Assembly: GCF_015234515.1 (NCBI RefSeq) | Contig: NZ_JADGMY010000005.1 | Span: 1-51,959, forward strand | Direction: 5' to 3' | DNA: 51,959 nt | From: Cellulomonas sp. | GTDB taxonomy: Bacteria > Actinomycetota > Actinomycetes > Actinomycetales > Cellulomonadaceae | Part shown: one piece after another, positions 43,087 through 50,279 of the stretch | Layout: every line of letters begins with the position of its first letter | Numbering within the stretch: position 1 is the first letter of the stretch | Notes under the pieces: generated by a model | The model's database searches: none | Seen by the model: the letters and a program-made list of their open reading frames with translations, nothing else | Told to the model about the DNA's origin: nothing | Program-made: the position numbers and the translations under genes

Positions 43087-44475
43087 ATGGCCGCGCGCGC
43101 ACCGGTCCCGCAGGGGCGTCTCGCCGCCGCGATGCTGGCCGGGGCGCTCGTGCTCGTGGAGTTCCTGGCCGGCATGCAGCGGTACCTGTCGCAGACGGTC
43201 CTGCCGCTCGTCGCCGCCGAGCTCGACGGCGCCCACCTGTACGGGCCGCTCGACGCCGCCGCGCAGGCGCCGATGTTCCTCATGATGCCGGTCGGTGCGT
43301 GGCTGCTGTCCCGCTACCGGGTCGGCCGGCTCATGGTCGTGCTCACGCTCGTGACGGTCGCGGGGGCGGTGCTGTGCGCCACGGCGGTGACCATGGAGGC
43401 GTTCGTCATCGGCACCGCCGTGCGCGCTCTCGCCGCAGGGGCGCTGGCCACCATCGGCATGGGCGCCATCAGCCGGGGGCTGCCACCGCGCTACCGCCAG
43501 CTCGTGCTGGCCGCGATGTCGGGCGTCTGGGTGTTCTCCTCGGTCCTCGGGCCCGTGTACGCGGTCGCCGCGACGGCGGCGTTCGGCTGGCGCTGGGCGA
43601 TGGTGCTCTACCTGCCGCTGCTGCTCGTGGCCCGCGCGATGGTGGCCCGCTCCATGCCCGAGCGCACCGAGCCGGTCGCACCGGAGCCCGCCCCGTGGGC
43701 GTGGTCGATCGTGCTGGCGACGGGGTCCGCCGTGCTCGCGCTGCCCCTCGGCGCGTGGTCCGCCGTGGCCCTGGTCGTGGGCGGCGGCCTGATGCTGCGC
43801 TCCTCCGTCGCGGTCCTGCCGGCGGGCACGCTCGGCGCGACGAGCGGCCGACGGGCCGCCCTGACCGCGCTCATGGCGACGGCGGCGGTGTACTTCGGCG
43901 CCACGATGGTCCTGTCCGTCGTCGCGCACGACGCGTTCGGCCTGGACGCCGAGCGGTTCGGGCTCGTCATCGGTGCGTCGGGGTTCATGTGGGCGGTGAC
44001 CGGCCTGTGGACGGGGTCGCACCCGGCGGGCGACGACGGCGCGTTCCGACGCCGGATGGTCGGCGGCGGGGCCGCGATCACCGCGGGCGTCGTCGGCCTG
44101 CTCGCCACCACCGTGGCGGCCGACGGGCCGGGTGCGGCGTTCGTCGGGCTGCTGGTCGCCGCCGGGGTGACCGGAGCGGGCATGGGGCTGCTCTACCCGG
44201 ACCTGCTGGGCCGCTGCCTGGCCCACCCCGACGTCGACGACGGCATCTCGGAGGACCGGATGGCCGCCGCCGTGGTGGTGGCCGAGTCCGTCGGGCTCGC
44301 GGTGGCCACCACGGCCGCGTACGCCTGGCTCGGCACGGGGCTCGGGCTCGCCGACGCCCCGCTGCTGCGCGCCCAGGTGCTGTACGCGGTGCTGACGGCG
44401 CTCGCGGTGCTCATGGTGGTGCGCCTCACGCTGGCCGGTCGCGTCGCCGCCGCTCGGGCCCCGACCGCGGCGTGA
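43087..44475 (+). CDS. MFS transporter
   Basis: A 462-aa protein with about 12-13 hydrophobic segments. The N-terminal half has RYLSQTVLPLVAAELDG and the loop LSRYRVGRLMV between helices 2 and 3. The second half contains GASGFMWAVTGLW and GMGLLYPDLLGRCLAH. It resembles multidrug MFS proteins that lack a clear substrate. The start is fixed by a TAGCGT -10 hexamer 6 nt before the ATG. Its downstream border holds a gene fragment and a strong terminator. Confidence 0.82.
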   Translation: MAARAPVPQGRLAAAMLAGALVLVEFLAGMQRYLSQTVLPLVAAELDGAHLYGPLDAAAQAPMFLMMPVGAWLLSRYRVGRLMVVLTLVTVAGAVLCATAVTMEAFVIGTAVRALAAGALATIGMGAISRGLPPRYRQLVLAAMSGVWVFSSVLGPVYAVAATAAFGWRWAMVLYLPLLLVARAMVARSMPERTEPVAPEPAPWAWSIVLATGSAVLALPLGAWSAVALVVGGGLMLRSSVAVLPAGTLGATSGRRAALTALMATAAVYFGATMVLSVVAHDAFGLDAERFGLVIGASGFMWAVTGLWTGSHPAGDDGAFRRRMVGGGAAITAGVVGLLATTVAADGPGAAFVGLLVAAGVTGAGMGLLYPDLLGRCLAHPDVDDGISEDRMAAAVVVAESVGLAVATTAAYAWLGTGLGLADAPLLRAQVLYAVLTALAVLMVVRLTLAGRVAAARAPTAA

Positions 44476-44476
44476 G

Positions 44477-44590
44477 GGTCCCGGGCCCGCGATCCGGCGC
44501 AATCCGGACGACTCCCGGCAGCCCATCACCGAGCTGACCTTCCCCAAGCAGCTCGTGGAGATCAAGGTCGTCGCGGTCGTCCCCGAGTGA
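44477..44590 (+). pseudogene. Short C-terminal gene remnant (RidA-like ending)
   Basis: An open frame without start codon reads IRRNPDDSRQPITELTFPKQ and ends LVEIKVVAVVPE before TGA, with clean codon bias. The VEIKVVAVV ending recalls RidA/YjgF-family C-termini, but the fragment is too short to be sure. It is probably the tail of a gene lost when the HipA-like island entered or the region was rearranged. Confidence 0.4.
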
Positions 44591-44615
44591 CGGGACCGCA
44601 CCCCGTCTGACATCG

Positions 44616-44653
44616 ACCGAGCCCGGTCGGCCCTCGCGCCGGCCGGGCTCGGT
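44616..44653. terminator. 16-bp hairpin terminator
   Basis: ACCGAGCCCGGTCGGC (44616-44631) pairs with 44638-44653 (one T-G pair) around a 6-nt loop. It lies between the gene remnant and the convergent HIRAN gene and may stop transcription from both sides. Confidence 0.75.
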
Positions 44654-44657
44654 CAGG

Positions 44658-45317
44658 TCAAATCTCGTAGCGCCCACTCAGGCGCACGAGCAGACGCATA
44701 TGCAGGCCCGCTGCCGCTGGGTTAACACGTTCCACGACCAACTCGTAGTCGTGGGTGATGATGTTGTGGACGTAGTCGAGGAGGGGCCCCGGCACGTAGC
44801 CGAGCCTCCCTCCGTCCTGGGTTACCAGCAGAGCCCGATCGTCGACCGGGTTGTCGGCCTCCAGGCGCAACGAAAGCCGATCGCCGGGTGCCAGGCGGTC
44901 GATAGCTGCCCGCTCGACATCTGTCAGATGACGAACACCGTGCACGAGGAAAACGAGGCTCGTGTCGCCAGGCTGGGGCAGCGGGGTTAGCTCGTACGTG
45001 TCACCTGTGCGCCCGCCACCTGAGACGGCCAATACCTCGAGGGGCCCGGCCTCTCGCGTCAGCCCGAGATGTTTGAGCGTCTCAGGACGCTCCGGTCGAC
45101 GCGGATCGATGACCCGCTCGGCGAAGATCGGAAAGAGGACGTCACTCTCCCTCGTACGGCCCATCGGGAGACCGGGCAGTGCTCGAGTAGCAGTGGGCGC
45201 GTACTCGAAGGTGTAGAGATGACCGTCGAACGACAAGGTTCCGACTGTCTCGAAGCGGCGGGTGGTGGGGTCCTGGCGGCTGACAAGCAGCTGATCAGTC
45301 CTCAGCAGAGTTGCCAT
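44658..45317 (-). CDS. HipA-N1-like / HIRAN-domain protein
   Basis: A 219-aa protein. Residues about 1-95 (FETVGTLSFDGHLYTFEY, VLFPIFAERVID) resemble the N-subdomain-1 region of HipA kinases. Residues about 115-215 look like a HIRAN domain (LSLRLEADNPVDDRALLV, GRLGYVPGPLLDYV), which in other proteins binds DNA ends or damaged DNA. Its gene follows and overlaps the HipA-like kinase gene by 23 bp, and its ATG at 45317 has a strong GGAGGAGG, so the two are coupled. The split arrangement recalls HipS/HipT systems. Base composition is visibly less GC-rich than the neighbours. Confidence 0.75.
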   Translation of the reverse strand: MATLLRTDQLLVSRQDPTTRRFETVGTLSFDGHLYTFEYAPTATRALPGLPMGRTRESDVLFPIFAERVIDPRRPERPETLKHLGLTREAGPLEVLAVSGGGRTGDTYELTPLPQPGDTSLVFLVHGVRHLTDVERAAIDRLAPGDRLSLRLEADNPVDDRALLVTQDGGRLGYVPGPLLDYVHNIITHDYELVVERVNPAAAGLHMRLLVRLSGRYEI

Positions 45318-46335
45318 CGCACAACCTCCTCCGGTTCTCGAGCACAACGTTGATCATGAACCTAGTCGCAGCGTCCGACATCCGTCCCTCTGGCGCCTTC
45401 ATCGCCTCACGCACCGAGTGCTCGTCGAGCAACGCGATCCGCTCGAGCCACACGGTCGCCCCCGATCTCGCCACCGCGTCGAGCGCTAGGCCGACAAGCC
45501 GCTGCTTGCTCGGTGTGAAGTGGTTCGCCCGACCCTTGCGTGCGAAGGCCGCGGGATCCTTGACCATCCGGTTCTGCTCGGTCATCCCCGCTCCGAGCGC
45601 GCTCCCGTGATCATAGGTGGGCGCGAGGAGGCGCCGACCCGTGACGTCCTCCTCCAGAAGCGCCCAGTTGCCGGGGTGCCTGTCGGAGTTGCCGACGAGC
45701 GCATCGAGGAGGAGGTACCCGGCGAAGAAGTCGAAAGACGCCTCTAGTCCAGCTCGTTGATCGTCCACGGACAGGGGGGGAGGCAGCACGTCACTCAGCA
45801 GCTGCTCGACAGCGTCGAGCGTGTATCCGTGGTCGCGCCGCATCAGCCCTACGCGCGCACCCTCAGCGGACACCGCTGGCATCCGCTCGTAGCCGTCGAT
45901 CTCGGGAAGGTAGGTCCGGCCTGTGTTGAGGCTGTGACCCTCCGGCGCGACGTTGTGCGAGATCAGACCGAGCTCACCGTCACATGCGGCGAATCTGCAC
46001 TCGGCGGCAGGGATGCCCAAGGCTCTGGCCAGACGCGAGACGACAACCTCGGCGCAGTCGGTAAGCGCCAGGTCGGAACCATCACCGGTCTGCTGTCGGC
46101 CCTTCCAAAGCCACTGCTCATGCCGGGGCGAGTCGGCGAGACGCGCCACCCACCGCTTGTTCGGGTCACGGCCCCCCGGCTCGTCACGGATGACCGCCCA
46201 CTCAGAAACATCGGTCACCGCCGCGTCCACGATGTAATCAGCGCCTCGCGCAGGGTCCCGGTCGACCTCGGAACCAGTTCCCGCAGTGCTCGCCGTCGCT
46301 GACGAGGGCGGGGACACACCGTCACCTGCAGGCAT
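45295..46335 (-). CDS. HipA-like Ser/Thr kinase (separate kinase subunit)
   Basis: A 346-aa kinase-fold protein. A disordered N-terminus of about 30 residues is followed by a nucleotide-binding region around RWVARLADSPRHEQWLWKG. The HipA catalytic loop is GNSDRHPGNWAL (D218, H220, N223) and the metal-binding loop is PTYDHGSALG (D242). The N1 subdomain of full HipA is missing here and appears in the downstream gene product. HipA toxins phosphorylate aminoacyl-tRNA synthetases; the target here is unknown. No HipB-type HTH gene is adjacent. The ATG at 46335 is chosen over a GTG 6 nt upstream because TAGCGT lies exactly 6 nt before it. The lower GC content suggests horizontal transfer. Confidence 0.8.
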   Translation of the reverse strand: MPAGDGVSPPSSATASTAGTGSEVDRDPARGADYIVDAAVTDVSEWAVIRDEPGGRDPNKRWVARLADSPRHEQWLWKGRQQTGDGSDLALTDCAEVVVSRLARALGIPAAECRFAACDGELGLISHNVAPEGHSLNTGRTYLPEIDGYERMPAVSAEGARVGLMRRDHGYTLDAVEQLLSDVLPPPLSVDDQRAGLEASFDFFAGYLLLDALVGNSDRHPGNWALLEEDVTGRRLLAPTYDHGSALGAGMTEQNRMVKDPAAFARKGRANHFTPSKQRLVGLALDAVARSGATVWLERIALLDEHSVREAMKAPEGRMSDAATRFMINVVLENRRRLCDGNSAED

Positions 46336-46341
46336 GGGCAC

Positions 46342-46347
46342 ACGCTA
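46342..46347 (-). promoter_or_regulatory. -10 hexamer of the HipA-like gene
   Basis: TAGCGT on the minus strand, 6 nt before the ATG at 46335. It decides the start codon and implies a leaderless mRNA for the two-gene module. Confidence 0.5.
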
Positions 46348-46490
46348 GTGCGCCGACTGCGTCGTTCCGCCGCAGGCACGGCCCGCATCCGTTCGATACG
46401 GGGCGCAGGTGGCCGCTGTCGGAGAGGCGTTCACCGCGGACCCTCACGTCCACCACGCCACCACCGCACGACCGCACCACCAGTCCGCAC

Positions 46491-47165
46491 CTAGGCCCGG
46501 GCACCGCCGCTGAAGTGGTCGACGAGCCCTGAGCGCACCTGTTCGTAGAGCGAGCGGACCGTGACCGTCTCGCCCCGCTCGGCGCGGCGCGCCCACTCGT
46601 CGTACGCCAGGCGCACGGCGGTGCCGATGGCGGTGACGACGGTGCGGGCACGGAGCTCGTCGAAGTCGTCGCTGGCGTGCAGGACGAGGGTGGTGAGCTC
46701 CTGCAGCTGCTCGTCCTCACGGGCCAGCGCGTGGGCCAGAAGGTCCGGGTCGGCCAGGACGAGGCGGCGCGCCCGCAGGACGCGCGCGTGGCTCGCGGGC
46801 GGCTGCGCGTCGAAGGCGTCGATCTGCGCCAGGTAGGCCCCCTCGATCGCGCGGACGACGGTCTGCGCCCCCTGGTCGACGGCGCGCACGCTCGCGACGA
46901 GGCGCTCCGTCGAGTCGTCGTCGACGAACAGCGCGTTCTCCTTCGTCCCCGCGTGGCGGTAGAAGGTGCGCGGGGCGATGCCGGCGGCCTCGGCGATCGC
47001 CTCGACGCTCGTGGCAGGGACGCCCTGGCGCTCGAAGAGGTCGAGCGCGGCGTCGGTGATCGCGCGACGGGTCTCACGACGGCGCTGCTCGCGGAGGCCG
47101 CAGTCGGCGTCGGGCGTGCCGAGGTCCGCGTGGCGGTCGTGCTGCTGGTCGTCCGCGTCGGGCAT
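46491..47165 (-). CDS. TetR-family transcriptional regulator
   Basis: A 224-aa repressor. The N-terminal helix-turn-helix (about residues 28-75) reads RRAITDAALDLFERQGVPAT and IAEAAGIAPRTFYRHAGTKE. The ligand-binding C-terminal domain follows (about 85-215), helical, with DWARR-like features at DEWARRAERGE. The ATG at 47165 has GAGG upstream. It is divergent from a DHA2 drug exporter, with a perfect palindrome between them, so it most likely represses the exporter and itself until a drug or metabolite binds. Confidence 0.93.
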   Translation of the reverse strand: MPDADDQQHDRHADLGTPDADCGLREQRRRETRRAITDAALDLFERQGVPATSVEAIAEAAGIAPRTFYRHAGTKENALFVDDDSTERLVASVRAVDQGAQTVVRAIEGAYLAQIDAFDAQPPASHARVLRARRLVLADPDLLAHALAREDEQLQELTTLVLHASDDFDELRARTVVTAIGTAVRLAYDEWARRAERGETVTVRSLYEQVRSGLVDHFSGGARA

Positions 47166-47197
47166 CCGCACATCCTCGCACCCACGCGAGACGATTC

Positions 47198-47212
47198 TGG
47201 CAGTCACTGCCA
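47198..47212. promoter_or_regulatory. 15-bp palindromic operator between tetR and the exporter gene
   Basis: TGGCAGT-C-ACTGCCA is a perfect odd-centred palindrome in an AT-enriched stretch between the divergent genes, the expected place for a TetR dimer site. Confidence 0.65.
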
Positions 47213-47282
47213 TATGATCGTCAGCCGGACGAGCGCGGAACCTCGGGCAGTCCGCGCACCCACCCCCGACAGAGAGCCCCCG

Positions 47283-48761
47283 ATGACGCTCGAGCACGAC
47301 CTCCGGACCGCCCCGCACGCCGCCGACGGGACCCCCGCGATCCGCACCCGCCCCGTGATCGCGCTCCTCGTGGTCTCCGCCTTCGTCGTCATCCTCAACG
47401 AGACGATCATGGGCGTCGCCCTCCCCCGGCTCATGGTCGACCTCGACGTCACCGCCGCGACCGCGCAGTGGCTGACCACCGGGTTCCTGCTGACCATGGC
47501 GATCGTCATCCCGTGCACCGGCTACCTGCTGGCCCGGTTCCCGCTGCGGGGGCTCTTCTTCACGGCGATGTCGCTGTTCTCCGCGGGCACCCTGATCGCG
47601 GCGCTCGCCCCGGGCTTCGAGGTGCTGCTGGCCGCGCGCGTCGTCCAGGCGTCGGGCACCGCGATCATGCTGCCGCTGCTGTTCACCACCGTGCTCAACG
47701 TCGTCCCGGCCACCCACCGCGGACGCATGATGGGCGTCATCTCGATCGTCATCGCCGTCGCCCCCGCGATCGGCCCGACGGTCTCCGGGGCCATCCTGTC
47801 GACCCTGGACTGGCGCTGGATGTTCTGGATCGTGCTCCCCATCGCGCTGCTCGCCATCGCGCTGGGCGCCGTGTGGGTGCGCGACGTCACCGAGACCTCA
47901 CCCGCGACATTCGACCCGCTCTCGGCGCTGCTCGCCGCGGTCGGCTTCGGCGGCCTCATCTACGGCCTGAGCCTCGTCGGCGAGTCGGCGTCCGGGCACG
48001 CGCCCGTGGTGCCCGGGATCCCCGTCGCGGTCGGCGTCGCCGCGCTCGTCGTGTTCGTGCGTCGTCAGCTGGTGCTGCAGCGGACCGACGCCGCCTTCCT
48101 CGACCTGCGCACCTTCACCTCGCGGGCCTTCAGCCTCGCCGTCGTGCTCGTCGTCGTCGTGATGTCCGCGCTGTTCGGCTCGCTCATCCTGCTGCCGCTG
48201 TACCTGCAGCAGGTGCTGGCGCTGGAGACCCTGACCGTCGGCCTGATGCTGCTGCCCGGCGGCATCCTCATGGGTGTCATCGCCCCGGTGGTCGGCGCGC
48301 TCTTCGACCGCTACGGGCCGCGGCCGCTGGTCCTGCCCGGCATGGCTGTCGCGGCTGCCGCCCTGTGGGGCATGACGACGTTCGGCGTGGACACGCGGAT
48401 CGGGTGGATCGTGGCCGTGCACATGACCCTCAACCTGGGCCTCGGGTTCGTCTTCACGCCGCTGCTGACGTCCGCGCTCGGGTCGCTGCCGCGCGCCCTG
48501 TACTCCCACGGCAGCGCCATCACGAACACGCTGCAGCAGGTCGCCGGTGCCGCGGGTACGGCCCTGTTCGTCACCCTGATGTCCGTCGGCACCGCCGGTG
48601 CCCTCACGGACGGTGAGAGCCCCGCTGCGGCGATGGCGGTCGGCGTGCACGACGCGTTCGTCGTCGGAGCGGTCATCGCCAGCGTCGCTGTCGCGCTCAC
48701 GCTGTTCGTGCGCGCACCCGCTGCAGCCGAGGGTGAGGGTCCCGTGGTGGTCGGGCACTAG
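47283..48761 (+). CDS. DHA2-family (EmrB/QacA-type) MFS drug exporter
   Basis: A 492-aa protein with about 14 membrane helices. Helix 1 has FVVILNETIMGVALPRLMVD (motif D1). VVQASGTAIMLPLLFTTVL and RGRMMGVISIVIAVAPAIGP (motif C, GP at the end) identify DHA2 exporters of the LmrB type. FTPLLTSALGSLP and GSAITNTLQQVAGAAGTAL are typical of the last quarter. The ATG at 47283 is used; an ATG at 47214 is also in frame but lies right at the operator. It is probably induced through the divergent TetR protein. Confidence 0.92.
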   Translation: MTLEHDLRTAPHAADGTPAIRTRPVIALLVVSAFVVILNETIMGVALPRLMVDLDVTAATAQWLTTGFLLTMAIVIPCTGYLLARFPLRGLFFTAMSLFSAGTLIAALAPGFEVLLAARVVQASGTAIMLPLLFTTVLNVVPATHRGRMMGVISIVIAVAPAIGPTVSGAILSTLDWRWMFWIVLPIALLAIALGAVWVRDVTETSPATFDPLSALLAAVGFGGLIYGLSLVGESASGHAPVVPGIPVAVGVAALVVFVRRQLVLQRTDAAFLDLRTFTSRAFSLAVVLVVVVMSALFGSLILLPLYLQQVLALETLTVGLMLLPGGILMGVIAPVVGALFDRYGPRPLVLPGMAVAAAALWGMTTFGVDTRIGWIVAVHMTLNLGLGFVFTPLLTSALGSLPRALYSHGSAITNTLQQVAGAAGTALFVTLMSVGTAGALTDGESPAAAMAVGVHDAFVVGAVIASVAVALTLFVRAPAAAEGEGPVVVGH

Positions 48762-48882
48762 GACGGCCACCCGGGCCACCGGCGACGGCCGAGACCACGG
48801 CTGCCCGGACCTGCTGGTTGGGGCCTGTGGAGGTGTGGCTGGCGCGCGACGAGGAGGTGCAGCGGGTCGACCGGCACGGTCC

Positions 48883-48888
48883 TTGACA
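48883..48888 (+). promoter_or_regulatory. Candidate -35 element of the secreted peptide gene
   Basis: A perfect TTGACA lies 70 bp before the peptide start. No convincing -10 hexamer is found 16-18 nt downstream, so this is only suggestive. Confidence 0.25.
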
Positions 48889-48957
48889 CGATGCGTTTCA
48901 CGCTGGGTGACTCGACCCATCTCGGCCGCCGGCCCGAGGAGACCTCAGGGGAACCCC

Positions 48958-49158
48958 ATGCGTCAGCGTCGCACCGTCGTCATCGCCCTCGGCACCGTCC
49001 TGCTCGCCGCCCTGTCGTGGCCGACCGCCCAGGCCGTGCCCTACACCGAGCCGCACGTCAGCGTGATCAACCCGTACACGAAGTCGAACGGGGCCGTCAT
49101 CAACCCGTTCACGAGGACGAACGGGGTCGTCATCAACCCGTACACCCAGTCGCATTGA
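48958..49158 (+). CDS. Tiny secreted peptide with three INP(Y/F)T repeats
   Basis: A 66-aa precursor. A Sec signal peptide (MRQRRTVVIALGTVLLAALS, cleavage expected after AQA at residue 26) leaves a ~40-residue mature peptide. That peptide is almost entirely three 11-residue repeats: SVINPYTKSNG, AVINPFTRTNG and VVINPYTQSH. DNA repeats of 33 bp (49060, 49093, 49126) encode them. There are no cysteines. The function is unknown; a surface-binding, adhesive or signalling peptide is possible. The AGGGGA before the ATG is a usable Shine-Dalgarno. It stands alone between the exporter and the siderophore-interacting protein gene. Confidence 0.72.
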   Translation: MRQRRTVVIALGTVLLAALSWPTAQAVPYTEPHVSVINPYTKSNGAVINPFTRTNGVVINPYTQSH

Positions 49159-49248
49159 GGCTTCGGCGCCGAGTCGTCCGCGCCGAGCCGTCCGCACCGA
49201 GCCCGCCGCACGGCGCCGTCGCGACGCCGCCGACGGCGGGGCGCCGAG

Positions 49249-50229
49249 TCAGTTCGCCTCGCAGCGCCCCTGCCGCCAGTACCCCATGAACGCGACGGCC
49301 TTGCGGTCGACGCCGCACTCGCCGACCAGGTGGCGGCGCAGCGTCTTGATGACACCGGCCTCGCCCGCGAGCCACGCGTAGAGGTGCGCCTCGGCGGCCA
49401 GCGGGGCGCCGGTCGTGTAGTCGATCGGAACCTCCCACAGCATGCCGGCGTCGATGTCGACGTCCTCGAGCTCGGCGTCGGGTGCGGGCGCCTGGCCGGG
49501 CAGCAGGCGCGCGGCGGCGGCCTGGACGCCGGGGACCAGGAGGTCGCCGTGGGCGCGGCCGTCGCGGCCCAGCCAGTGCACGTGCACACCCTCGGGGGCG
49601 TCGAGGTCGAGGCGGTCGTCGGACCACGGCATCTCGATGAGGACCTCGCCGCGCGCGTCGCGCGGCAGGCGCTCGACGATGCCGGCGATGGCGGGCAGCG
49701 CGGTCTCGTCACCGGCGATCAGGAGACGGTCCGTGCGGGCGGGCGGCACGAAGTCGACGCCGCCGTGCGGGCCGACGTGGTCGGCGTTCGGTCCCATGAC
49801 GACGAGGTCGTCGCCGACCTGCGCGGTCGACGCCCAGCGGGACGCCGGGCCGGTGTCGCCGTGCAGGACGATGTCGACGTCCAGCTCACGCGGGTGCGGG
49901 CGCACGCCGCGCGCGGTGTAGGTGCGCATGGGGTGGCGGCGGTCGTCGGGGAGCGCGCGCCACGAGCCGTACCAGTCGCCCGTGCGCTCCATGTCGATGA
50001 GGTCCGCGTACGGCGAGCCGGCGACCGGCAGGAAGAACTTGATGCGCTGGTCGAACCCGTTGTCCGCGAAGCGGTCCAGGTCGTCGCCCGTGAAGGTGAC
50101 GCGCAGGAGGCTGGGACACAGCCGCTGCAGCGCGGCGACGCGCACGTGGAACATGCGGAACGGGGACGCCGCAGGAGCGGTCGTCTCGACGGTCGTCGCG
50201 GTGTCGACGGTCACGGGGGCCTCGGTCAC
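49249..50229 (-). CDS. Siderophore-interacting protein (FAD ferric-siderophore reductase)
   Basis: A 326-aa cytosolic flavoprotein that reduces Fe(III)-siderophores to release iron. A ~25-residue tail precedes the FAD-binding barrel with CPSLLRVTFTGDDL and HPMRTYTARGVRPH (RxYTxR, the FAD motif). DIDIVLHGDTGPASRWA-like sequence (here LDVDIVLHGDTGPASRWA) follows, then the NAD(P)H domain with LIAGDETALPAIAGI. The C-terminus GYWRQGRCEAN is typical of the SIP/ViuB family. The GTG at 50229 is leaderless, and an IdeR/DtxR box overlaps its promoter, so it should be repressed when iron is sufficient. Confidence 0.94.
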   Translation of the reverse strand: MTEAPVTVDTATTVETTAPAASPFRMFHVRVAALQRLCPSLLRVTFTGDDLDRFADNGFDQRIKFFLPVAGSPYADLIDMERTGDWYGSWRALPDDRRHPMRTYTARGVRPHPRELDVDIVLHGDTGPASRWASTAQVGDDLVVMGPNADHVGPHGGVDFVPPARTDRLLIAGDETALPAIAGIVERLPRDARGEVLIEMPWSDDRLDLDAPEGVHVHWLGRDGRAHGDLLVPGVQAAAARLLPGQAPAPDAELEDVDIDAGMLWEVPIDYTTGAPLAAEAHLYAWLAGEAGVIKTLRRHLVGECGVDRKAVAFMGYWRQGRCEAN

Positions 50230-50235
50230 GGCGTA

Positions 50236-50241
50236 AGCATA
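50236..50241 (-). promoter_or_regulatory. -10 hexamer of the siderophore-interacting protein gene
   Basis: TATGCT (minus strand) ends 6 nt before the GTG at 50229 and overlaps the iron box at 50240-50258. Confidence 0.55.
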
Positions 50242-50258
50242 AGGTGAGGCTTACCTGA
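50240..50258. promoter_or_regulatory. DtxR/IdeR-type iron box
   Basis: TAAGGTGAGGCTTACCTGA matches the consensus TTAGGTTAGGCTAACCTAA at 15 of 19 positions. Iron-loaded IdeR bound here would cover the -10 region of the adjacent gene. Confidence 0.8.
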
Positions 50259-50279
50259 TTCCGCAAGCCCCTGCGGCCG

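Noticed and set aside
48828..48887. Mini-ORF VEVWLARDEEVQRVDRHGP
   Set aside because: Nineteen codons with a distant purine run and no similarity; could be a relic, not supportable as a gene.
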